From positions 106,259,300 to 106,323,299 of the forward strand of contig CM056993.1 of the NCBI GenBank assembly GCA_029891345.1: 64,000 nucleotides of DNA, read 5' to 3'. The DNA is from Dryococelus australis (Eukaryota; Arthropoda; Insecta; Phasmatodea; Phasmatidae). The notes beneath the pieces were generated by a model that saw only the letters and a program-made list of their open reading frames with translations, had not been told where the DNA came from and searched no databases. The position numbers were made by a program, and so were the translations under genes. This document shows positions 55,070 through 64,000 of this stretch, in pieces. Position 1 is the first letter of the stretch. Every line of letters starts with the position of its first letter.

Positions 55070-56265
55070 CCTGCGATTCGCAAACGCAAGTAAAATAAGC
55101 ATGACATTTAACAAAAACATCTATGTTACGGTGTTTACGTTTACACCCGGATGTTTGTAGATTGGCTGAATTATATTTTGATATGTTAATGCCTTACTGT
55201 ACCATAAGAAGTGTTGAACTCAACAGCAAAGCTTTTTTAGTTACGCCATCCAGCTTATTTTCGACCCCCTGCCATTTAAAATTAAAGTGTTTTTGGGTAA
55301 TAAATGTAATAATTCACTAGCATTTTTTATTTCGATATCAGTGGAACTATATTTTAATTTTCGAAAATAGTTTATCGATAACTATGACTACCACTGACTA
55401 GAATGAAATGAAAGGGAAGACTGTAATGCAGCATATTAAGTGAATACAGAAGACTAAACAAACTTATTCACTAATTTTCTTAATAAAAAAAAAACAGATA
55501 TTACTTAAAACACATTGTGAAGTTAACTTTTTTAGTCGCCAGTGTCCTATAACAGTCCGGACTCATATGATATCTAAAATCGTCAGCTAATTCTGCTGTC
55601 ATTAAATTTAAGGGGATCAAAAGTCTAGAAATAACGCAATTTTGGGAATGTGGTATGAAAACTGTTCGTTTCGTGGTTGGTCATGTTCCCTACTCTGAAC
55701 ATACATATGTAAAAATAAGCACACTTAATAGGCAAATATTGGCATAACCGCCCCCGCCCCTCATTCGCAGCCTTCGGGACCCCCTGAATTGCATGATCTG
55801 CGGGGTTGTAAGTTATGCCCCTGCTCAAACCTGTTCCAAAAAGTCAGGGGCGTAACCACGCTGTTGAAAAAAAAGGGGGGGGGGGGTTGGGGTTGCAATG
55901 ATTAATAAGCCTTTAATTTTGATTTTTAAAAATGCAAACGCTGTTTACTGTTGCGCATTTTATTATACCGTGGGGTAGTTTTCTTCTAGAACTTGTCTCA
56001 ATCAAAAGATATTCTGTGAGCACTGATGCCGGTATAACCTCCCCCCCCCCCCCCCCCCACAATCCAACATCTATCGACGAAACGCTATAGGAAAACTTCT
56101 GGCTCTGCAAGAAGCAGATTTCAGTAGCTCTAGTAATGCCCTGTAAAAGTTCATTTAACGAGATAAAACACTCGCAGAGTTATACAGATCTCGCGATATA
56201 CTGCTTATTTTTCCTCGTATCTTAATAGTAGACGAGTAGGCAGGCAGTTTCCCCGGTGATAAATC
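55070..56265. other. Spacer with G and C homopolymers
   Basis: G run at 55875-55886 and C run at 56041-56058. No gene is recognised. Confidence 0.3.
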
Positions 56266-56269
56266 TTCA

Positions 56270-56660
56270 GCGCCGGTCGTCGTACGTAAGCCGTTGGCGC
56301 CCGCGCCTCCTGACATTTGCAATTTGCCACCTGGCATGCGTCGCATTCTTTCCCAGGGAGAGAGTTTCATCTCCGGGCTCGAGACTAGAGTGAAGGAGAC
56401 GGAGGGGAGGTAACAGGTAGGTGTGAGAGAGGTGAACAAGAGAGCGAGGAGGGAGGGTCTCTAGAGAGAGACCGCGCCACACCACGCCAAGCCGCAGACT
56501 GAGCGCAGGTGGGCTCCAGACTCGGTGGCGCCGCTCCACATTCCATCTCCGGGACACTTCGGCAAACCTCGGCCTGCGATCGCGGCAGCAACCGTCTAAC
56601 ACGCACCTCCCTCGCCCGGCCCACGCCGCGCCGAGCATCTTCCCGCTTCGCGACCGTTGT
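56270..56660. other. GC-rich patch
   Basis: CpG-rich with a purine block (GAGAGGTGAACAAGAGAGCG). Minus frames of 79 and 123 codons overlap and are unrecognised. Candidate promoter or exon. Confidence 0.25.
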
Positions 56661-56668
56661 CCGGTGTT

Positions 56669-57313
56669 ACAAGCTGTTCACGAAAAACTGAGCACTTTCA
56701 AAACGAACCTTAGAAAAAAGTCACTGCTCCTGAACGCAGATATTTTAATGGGCGCACTGAGTGACATTTGCCCAGTAATGTTGGTAGGCCGTTCACGGTA
56801 AAGTGAGCACTTTTTGAAGGTGTTTCATCAGACATAACAACCAATAAATACATTTCTTTGTGGCCTCGGACTTTTGGTTTTGGGTATGGTGAATGGATAA
56901 ACTGTGTTTATTACTCACATGGCAGGGTTTACATTCACATGTGGTAGAATTATATAAATTGGTTGAAAGAAATAAAGAACTAGGGCTTCAAAAATTGCTC
57001 ATTTTATCGTGAACGCTCTATAACGATGAATGGAAAATAGTTCCACATCTCAACGTTGAATAAAAAGTGTTAGGCAACCATTTGTAATAACTGAAATTAT
57101 TTCTAAATGTTTCTGTTTTTGTAATGCATCGAAATGTGAAATTTAGCAGATTTGTATAAAAATTTTTTTCCTAAAAATTTCGCCAATTTACTTGACCAAT
57201 GCATGAATAAACTGATGAGGCCCATGGCAATGTTAATGAATAATACATAACGCGCATACAATTAGATCTCAATCATGGCTTTCAAAAGTGCTCATTTTAC
57301 CGTGAACAGCCTA
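56669..57313 (-). mobile_element. MITE-A copy 12, split by MITE-B copy 10
   Basis: Reversed A text begins AAGCTGTTCACGAAAAACTG and breaks at AATGTTGGTA (56786). MITE-B (56785-57020) follows, then A resumes ACGATGAATGGAAAATAGTT and ends CATTTTACCGTGAACAGCCTA. Removing B restores the family text GTTGGTAACGATG exactly. Confidence 0.88.
56785..57020 (-). mobile_element. MITE-B copy 10 (nested)
   Basis: TAGGCCGTTCACGGTAAAGT to TTTATCGTGAACGCTCTA, with reversed B interior (TGTGTTTATTACTCACATGG). Confidence 0.85.
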
Positions 57314-57352
57314 TACCACTAATGTTCCGTTTCCGACTACTACTTCGCTCTA

Positions 57353-57589
57353 TAGGCTGTTCAAAGTAAAGTGAGCACTTTTGACGCCCTAGTTACTTTT
57401 TGCTTTCTATTTTTTTTATCCTTTAACCACCTTTTTAAAAAATAAATATTGTCATTTAAGTAATAAACACATTATGTGTGTTCCACTGCACTACGAAGTT
57501 AACTTCTAGCGCTAAATTAAGTCTTTTTATTGGCTGATATTTCAAATTAGAGGGCTTTCAAAAGTGCTCACTTTACCGTGAATAGCCTA
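57353..57589 (+). mobile_element. MITE-B copy 11, full length
   Basis: TAGGCTGTTCAAAGTAAAGT to CACTTTACCGTGAATAGCCTA; TA flanks both ends. Confidence 0.88.
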
Positions 57590-57659
57590 TACATTTACGC
57601 AGAACCTGCCAGAATGATAGTAATAAATAGTTTTTATTAGTGCACAGTTAAGGCTCACA

Positions 57660-57755
57660 TGTCTTCGCTCACACTGAACAATTATTTATTTATTTCAGCT
57701 TTATTTACACTGGCGAAGTTAGGCATCAATGCCTTCTCTACCACTTAACCATGAA
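57660..57755 (-). repeat. LINE 3'-end-like fragment
   Basis: (ATTT)n followed by CACTGGCGAAGTTAGGCATC and AATGCCTTCTCTACCAC; reversed, this is a stem plus simple-repeat tail like 1505-1560 and 9160-9235. Confidence 0.4.
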
Positions 57756-57759
57756 TAAC

Positions 57760-58865
57760 TTTCTGTACGCATACGTAAACATAAAAAGAAAAAAAAATTC
57801 AATTAACATAGAGACGAAACAGAAATAGGCCTATAACTCAAACCGATTGAATGCAAAAATTATTTGTTGTTTCTGGTAATGTACATACATATGTTGAGCA
57901 GGACTAGAGATAAAGAGTGGATGTTTAAGGAATATGAAATCCCAATAATGCAATATTATGTATAATTTTTCGCGGATTCTTCGCATTTTTTTAATCAGAA
58001 GATTAGTTGAAGGATAGAACTATAGACGACAAGGTCACGTTACGCCGTTAGCATGCAGCATGCGACGGCGAGCTGGAAAAGGCTTTTGACGTGCTCTGTA
58101 GCTGAATTCCTCGCAAATTAGATCTTCAACAGTGTAGAATACTGGTAATACGCGATTTTAAGAAAGATATTTCCAGATGCCGCTTGGTATTTTTTGTTAT
58201 TGCTAATATGTAAACAGCGCAGGGCAGCTCTGACATGCAAAGATATTTTAATTGAACATCTCTTTTCTGAATTTATATAACAGGTCAAACTTAAACATCT
58301 AAATCATAAACACACGAGTTATAATTTTCCTGAGAAATACACACTTTCATAGAACTTGCTCTGAGACACGTGTATATGGGTAATCAACAATTTATACAGA
58401 AACTATTTTAGAAGGAAATGACACTGAATGTTAACTTGGACATCAGAACTTAAATTTAAAGAAATTAACTCCAGCGAAGATAAAATACGCCCGAAACAGT
58501 TACAGGCAAAGACACATGCAATTAAATCATTTCGGCAGGCAGATCAGCTTCTGACGAGTATCGAATACTTATGATGATAATAAGAATGTATTTCTATCGT
58601 TTTTAATTGCTTGGCCCAAATTGTTATTCTTTTTTTATGATTGACTTCAAATTGTCTTTTTACTAGTTTCTCTAGGAAAAGAGCAATAACAATTAGGGAT
58701 GCAAAGGCATGCCATTACTTACAATTAAATACATTAAATGAATGCATTTACAAAATTTCAAAATTCGGTCCTAAGTATAATAGTACGTCGAATGGCAGCA
58801 ATGCAGTAATTAATTTTAAAATCCGCTAATTAATTTTGATTTTAACAAAATTTGCTCGCAACAGG
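57760..58865. other. AT-rich spacer
   Basis: No gene or shared repeat is supported. Confidence 0.3.
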
Positions 58866-58869
58866 AATA

Positions 58870-59330
58870 GTTCGGTGTGCTGCCACCTCCGTTCCTGCTT
58901 ACAACGCGAGGGGTCCCGGGTTCGGTTCCTGGGCAATTAATTGTTGAGTGTGAATTTACAATCGTCTTGTCTACTCTGCATTAGTCATATTTCAAATAAA
59001 TAAACAAAAGTTCAAATAAAAAAAAAAAGGCTTGGACTCTAGCCTCGTACTGACTGAGTTCCCTGTTCGATCCCAGTTCTCTACGGGCGGAAAATTTGAG
59101 AAAAGGGATTCTGATGTGGGGAGTTTGACGGACAGTACCGTGGTGTGAGTATTTTCTCGGGGTTCTCCCGCTTCTTGCCCCGTCCTCAGTTCGTTGCTGC
59201 TCCATCCCCATTTCATCCCTCGCCTCTTCCATTTCTCACTGACAGGAACGGAAGGTGTGTCCCTCGGATGTGGTAGCCGGACCCATTTGAAGCTGGCTTC
59301 TCTTGGTCCGTATTCGCCTTGTCTGAAATA
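58870..59330 (+). mobile_element. Two adjoining SINE fragments
   Basis: The first (58870-59028) has a B box (GGGTTCGGTTCCTGGG) and an A-rich end. The second (59030-59330) has CCTGTTCGATCCCAG and the family S1 body (CTCGGGGTTCTCCCGCTTC). Confidence 0.6.
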
Positions 59331-59334
59331 ACAG

Positions 59335-60485
59335 CAACAAGCAGATTTGTACTAGCTATTTATGTATATTAGGCATTTATATATATATATATCTGTATTA
59401 TAATTAAATGTACACATGGTCACTGTAGTAAAGATTTGTATTTTAACTATAGGTTATCTAATATAGTGTGTTCTTATATCTATGTATTCTATTTATATGT
59501 ATGTTTATATACCTATCTTCTGTTTATGTATCTACAGTTTCATATATTTCTTTATATTATCTGTTTATCTATTCTGGTGCGTTATGTGGGGAGAAGTTAA
59601 AGATAGTGCTTGACTTCTGTGCAACTGAAACCATCGAGCAAACATAGGCATTAAGAGAACGAAATATAGCATTAAACTATTACTAAACTGAATTAAAAAT
59701 ATATAGACAGATTGTTCCAAATGAAATTACGTTAAAAAAAATGTTTTGTAAACTTGAAGCCAACACGTAAAAAAATCTATTTGCGTTTTGCTGTCGTAAA
59801 AAGTAATAAACACGACTTTGAAGTTACTAAAGCATATAGTACACTGTTATATTGTGATATAAAAATATTGGGCATAACAATTATGACAGTGTTAGAAATT
59901 TTTAGGTTAGTGAATTAGAATATATTGGATTACATATATATCGCATTAACAAGTATGCAGGTATAATTTGTACGTACTTTCAAATGCTAGACTGTTTCAA
60001 ATGGTGTCACAAAGTAAAAAAAATTGGGCATAAGGGAAACCGGAAATTTTCAGGAGACTTATTTTTCCGAGACTTTCTGTGCACAACAATGAGAAAAAAT
60101 GAAACACGGAATTTTGCTTCTAACTTAATTTAATTCGTTACGAGTGTAATGATGTATACATGTGAACTAAAATAAGGAAATAAATAACATTTCCTAAGTT
60201 TCAGTGTGCTAAAAAAAATAACTCATAAAAGAGGGGAACCTCCCAATCCTGCTATAGTAAGTTGAAGCTAAGCATGTTTTTTATTTTAGCCCATTATGTA
60301 GGCCTATCATTCGGTGCACATACATGTAAATAAAAATAATAATAATGCCATGTTGAAAACATGAATATGTTACAATTATGATTATTTCCCTTAATGTTTA
60401 TGAAAAAAATATGTTCGCACTTGACGCTTCTAATAAAATGGTCACATCTCAATTCACTGCCAACATCGAGAGCGTACAATGCATA
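59335..60485. other. AT-rich spacer
   Basis: TATATATATATCTGTATTAT and TATNTAT-rich text at 59370-59580. No gene is supported. Confidence 0.3.
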
Positions 60486-60489
60486 TTTT

Positions 60490-60708
60490 ATCCGGCTTTT
60501 ACGATGAGGGTGAGGCGAGGTAAGTATGGAGCAGCGCCGGAATGAAGTGGCGGGGGTAAACGGGAGATCCCCGAGAAGGCCCACCAACCAGCGGCATCGT
60601 CTGTCACGATTCCCACTTGCGAAAGTCAGGGAGTGGCCCGGCCGGGGATTGAACCCGGTTCGCCTTGGTGGGAGGCGAGCACGCTAACCACCCAGCTACC
60701 GCGGCCCC
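60490..60708 (-). mobile_element. tRNA-derived SINE, family S1
   Basis: On the minus strand the head is GGTAGCTGGGTGGTTAGCGT (A box) and CCGGGTTCAATCCCCGG (B box), and the body includes CTCGGGGATCTCCCGTTTAC. Confidence 0.8.
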
Positions 60709-60709
60709 T

Positions 60710-61058
60710 TTTACGTTATGTGTGCAGTTGCTAGTGGGGAATTTTTTTAAATGACGAGTTACAGAACTGGCTAGAGGAATGTGTAATGCGATGGGCATAG
60801 GCGAACGAGGAAAAGTGTTACGTGTTAACTGGAGGCTTTTTATGAAAAGGGGGGGGGGGGGGGGGGAGTTAAGAAAGATTGTCCGAGGACACACGCTGTA
60901 TGTTCAGGATGTACGCATGCAGCTTCCCGGGAAATACTCTTGTCAGCCTCGTTGACTCAGCTGCCAGCTATCGGGCGACGTTCTTCGCAGCTGGGCCGTG
61001 ACTCCTCCGAGAAGACCTAATTTGGGTCCGTTTGTAGCGGGAAAATGGTGTATACGTA
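60710..61058. other. Spacer with an 18-G run
   Basis: G run at about 60850-60867. Nothing else is recognised. Confidence 0.35.
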
Positions 61059-61887
61059 TGGGCTGTTCACAGTTAACCTGGAACTTCTGAAATCAACCTT
61101 CGAGACACCACTGTCCATGAATGCATGCATTACGATGGGCACACTTGACTGGCATGCACGCAGTAAAGTTGGTAAAGGCAGTTCACGATAAAGTGAGCAC
61201 TTTTGAAATCAACCCTAGAAAAAGTCACTGCCCCTGCCTTTGTATATTTTAACGGGCGCACTGCTTAATATGCGTCTAGTTTAGTTGGTAACGTTGGAGA
61301 GAAAGTAGTTCCACATATTAACGTCGAATTAAAAGTGTTGGGCAACCATTTGTAATAAGTAAAATTATTTATTTCGCCTAATGTGATTTTAATGTAGCGA
61401 TGTGTAAAAATGAGCAGATTTGTAGAATATTTACTTTTCTAATAATTTCATAGTTTCACTCGACCGACGCATGAATAAAGTGATAAGGCTCATGGCAGTG
61501 TTAATTTTACATAAGGCGGAAGAATATACAACTTGTGTACAAGTAGATCTTAAGAACGGCTTTCAAAAGTGCTCACTTTACAGTGACCAGCCTATAAAAC
61601 AGATGAAGGGAAAGTCGTTCCACGTCTTAACGCTGAATTAAAAGTGTTCGGTAAATATTTGTGAGTATTAAAATTATATATTTTGCTTTCCGTATTTTTT
61701 TAATGCACGTATATGTAATAATGAGACAAATTTCTGAAATATTTACTTTGTCAATAGTTTCACAGTTTCACTTGACCGACGGACGAACAAAGTGATCAGA
61801 CCAACTGCAATGTAAATTTTACATATTGCGGGGGAACACACAGGAAACGTGTGCTTCAAAAGGTCTCAGTTTACCATGAAGAGCCTA
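61059..61887 (-). mobile_element. MITE-A copy 13, split by another MITE-A
   Basis: The outer copy begins GGCTGTTCACAGTTAACCTG and breaks at GCAGTAAAGTTGGTA (61174). A full second MITE-A fills 61175-61594. The outer copy resumes with TAAAACAGATGAAGGGAAAG and ends TTTACCATGAAGAGCCTA. Confidence 0.88.
61175..61594 (-). mobile_element. MITE-A copy 14 (nested in copy 13)
   Basis: AAGGCAGTTCACGATAAAGT to CACTTTACAGTGACCAGCCTA with a complete reversed A interior. A TA lies on each side. Confidence 0.88.
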
Positions 61888-62020
61888 TATGTAGTGTGTT
61901 CACACGAGGAGTGAAGTAGACGCACTCCTGTGTACCAACAGTGGACTGCTTTTCTGCCGGTAGCACCATCATAAACAACGTGATTAAGATTTGAGGTTGG
62001 AACACTGACCGATGATATAA

Positions 62021-62635
62021 GGCCGTGTCCGAATCCAGGTATATAATTGTGTACTCGCATCCTTGCCTACTTTACACGCCCTTGGCACCAAACTTTATGA
62101 ATTCGGACAGGCAGTCTGGTTCGCTTCTGCGACATCAATTAGCCAGCCGATCACTTTTAATGAATGCGTATTCCTACAAATAACTATAAAATTGCAGAAT
62201 GCTTTAGGGTTAAATAGAGGATTAAATAATATTTCAGTTTGATATGCATAACTTTTGTAGTCTCTCTGTTTGTTCATGAGTTTGCAATTTTGATTCCGTG
62301 TTCTACCGTAGCTTTTGTAGGTTATGAACATTGGCCTAATGCGAATTTATTGTTTAGACCTTACGACAATTATTAACTCAATTCGAAATTACAAACTCCA
62401 AAGTAGTAAGGTAACCTTATTAAAATTTAAATAATATAATTACCACGCATATCAATAGTAACCTAAAAATTGTTTCTTAAAATGGCGGCACATGTACTGC
62501 AAGTACGCGAGAAGAATACATCTTCTTGTACTCGTTTACTTGCATACGTCACTTGCAATTCGGACAGCACTTATGATGTCACTTCCGGAGATAAGTACAC
62601 ACAAGTATGCATTTCAGGCGGATTCGGACACAGCC
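62021..62635. mobile_element. Harbinger-type MITE 2 with exact TAA duplication
   Basis: The ends GGCCGTGTCCGAATCC and GGATTCGGACACAGCC are inverted repeats, flanked by TAA at 62018-62020 and 62636-62638. The 3-bp TWA duplication and the end sequence point to PIF/Harbinger. There is no transposase. Confidence 0.85.
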
Positions 62636-62894
62636 TAAGTGAGTGCTTTGAGATGCCTGTACACTTCACCTAAACTAGTTTTAATGCAACTAGGATAGAC
62701 AAAAATGTAAACAACTGTTAACCACGTGACTTTTAATGAAAGGCAAATGAAGTGGCTGTTTTATTTATAAACTGAAATCAAGTAATAGATTTCCATGAAT
62801 ATTTAAAAATGAGAAACGGCCTTAACTTGAGAATCGCGTGGTATTCGAAGTTCACAGAACTAACAGAAATAAAGAATAATCGGGTTTTAAAACA

Positions 62895-63168
62895 ATATAA
62901 TCCATTCGCAGTTACCTTACACTTTTATGAAGCACTGCTAAAGTTCTGCTTCCAGGATATTCTTCGCCTCGTGCAAACTAAGCTCAACTAAGGCTGTTTC
63001 AGAATTTTCAAAAATTGCATACTTGAGGGTACTTTTTGCCGGAAGTGACATCACCATGGGTATACTAGCGTTTTTCAAATTCCCAGTATAGTACACACAG
63101 GAAGTGTACTTGGTAAATATTTGAAATAGTATACTTGTGAAGCATACTACGTACCTAAAGCGAGCACT
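62895..63168 (+). mobile_element. MITE-C copy 12 left end, cut by a Harbinger-type MITE
   Basis: ATCCATTCGCAGTTACCTTA to GTGCAAACTAAGCTCAAC is the first 95 bp of C. From 62990, GGCTGTTTCAGAAT and GCCGGAAGTGACATCA match the right end of Harbinger-type MITE 2, reversed. Neither element is complete before the TA microsatellite. Confidence 0.6.
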
Positions 63169-63172
63169 GTTT

Positions 63173-63262
<90 letters not shown>
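63173..63262. repeat. (TA)n microsatellite
   Basis: About 43 TA units. It produces spurious YIYIYI frames on the minus strand. Confidence 0.95.
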
Positions 63263-63263
<1 letters not shown>

Positions 63264-64000
63264 TGGGCGTCCAGAAAACCGTCGAAGAGTTTTGTGTGAC
63301 GTTTTGAGAGGCAAAGTATTAGTTCCTGAACGACGAGATTCTGGTGCGCCTTTGACAGCAAAGCCCCATTTCTGCAGCAACACCCAACACCCTTCCATAA
63401 GGGCTGATTTGTGTGATACAAAACTGGCAACTTGACAGTCATATAAGTGACCCAGTCATCCTTACAGAATAGCAATACAATATAATTATATTTCTTGGAT
63501 AAGATTTTAGCATGTAGTAACAAGCCATTACAAAATATTCCACTAGTACATCTATTAATTTGTTGCTTTCTTAATTGGAGCCTAAAAGTATGTTTGCAGA
63601 ATAGAAACATCGCATTATCATTATTATGAAGAAATAAAACAATATAATAAACCCATTATCTGGTAGCAATGCGCTGGTGAAGTAATAGCATTCAAGTTTT
63701 AGGTATGAATATTAATGTGTTACTCTTGCCGTTTTCTTTGTTGTGTACATGAAACAATAATAAATTTATTTCTAGGAGCTCATAATTGAAATGTTAACAC
63801 TTAAGTGTTACTGCCAAGGTGTTCATTTCATTAGTAACAGACTGCTTGTATGCGAGATAGCTACAGGATTTGTTCTATAGCATGAAAGCAAAGCATAAAT
63901 ACGTTTCTTGAATGGAGAAAATGTTTGCGTGTATGAAGTAATAATATGTGAGTCTATAACACATCTGCAGTACACATGATCCAGCTTCACATGCATGGCA
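63263..64000. other. Unassigned right edge
   Basis: Minus frame 63610-63155 (151 codons) is partly microsatellite. Its remaining text (SKAHQNLVVQELILCLSKRH) is not recognised. It could be an exon or a transposon piece. Confidence 0.3.

Noticed and set aside
63155-63610. 151-codon minus frame as a coding exon
   Set aside because: About 30 codons are TA microsatellite and the rest is unrecognised; too weak to call.
1-64000. A coordinated multi-gene system such as a defence or biosynthetic cluster
   Set aside because: All recognisable coding text belongs to broken mobile elements, and no set of intact adjacent genes exists.

Overview
This is eukaryotic, AT-rich, intergenic-type DNA, most likely from an insect. 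The mobile-element protein families (Tc1/mariner with a DUF4817-type head, piggyBac, DUF4371/hAT, Ty3/Gypsy, non-LTR RT) and the several tRNA-derived SINEs fit an arthropod. I cannot name the order, although a large, repeat-rich insect genome is the simplest reading. I found no intact host protein gene, no rRNA, no true tRNA and no CRISPR array. Almost all short open frames lie inside repeats.

Most of the window is layered transposable elements. The commonest are three short non-autonomous families, which I call MITE-A (about 420 bp), MITE-B (about 235 bp) and MITE-C (about 420 bp). A and B share a long terminal inverted repeat starting TAGGCTGTTCACGGTAAAGT. C has a related end starting TATAGTCCATTCACGGTTAC. 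All sit at TA dinucleotides. There are about 13 A, 11 B and 12 C copies, and many are nested in one another.

Layout: 1-5 kb holds a decayed mariner-type transposase (1.5-2.4 kb), a 115-bp satellite (3.1-3.8 kb), a fragment that recurs inverted at 42 kb, and a 30-bp minisatellite. From 5 to 32 kb there are MITEs, SINEs, LINE 3' ends, hAT-type MITEs, a Harbinger-type MITE, and an 848-bp palindromic mariner derivative inserted in a MITE-A at 29.9-30.7 kb. From 32.4 to 37.8 kb lies a decayed Ty3/Gypsy retrotransposon on the minus strand, with a DUF4371/hAT fragment inside it. At 39.0-40.4 kb a MITE-B is split by a Helitron-like element, which is itself split by a hAT MITE with a perfect 8-bp target duplication. 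From 41.4 to 46.5 kb there is an unclassified TIR element, a decayed zinc-finger/Polinton-like coding region, a second inverted array of the satellite, and a broken piggyBac transposase. From 46.5 to 64 kb there is a 16-bp minisatellite, more MITEs and SINEs, a MITE-A inserted into a MITE-A, and a Harbinger MITE with an exact TAA duplication.

Five GC-rich patches (about 0.82, 9.95, 20.62, 38.69 and 49.69 kb, with a sixth at 56.27 kb) stand out from the AT-rich background. They are the best places to look for host promoters or first exons. No system of cooperating genes is visible. The interest lies in how the elements are built and nested.
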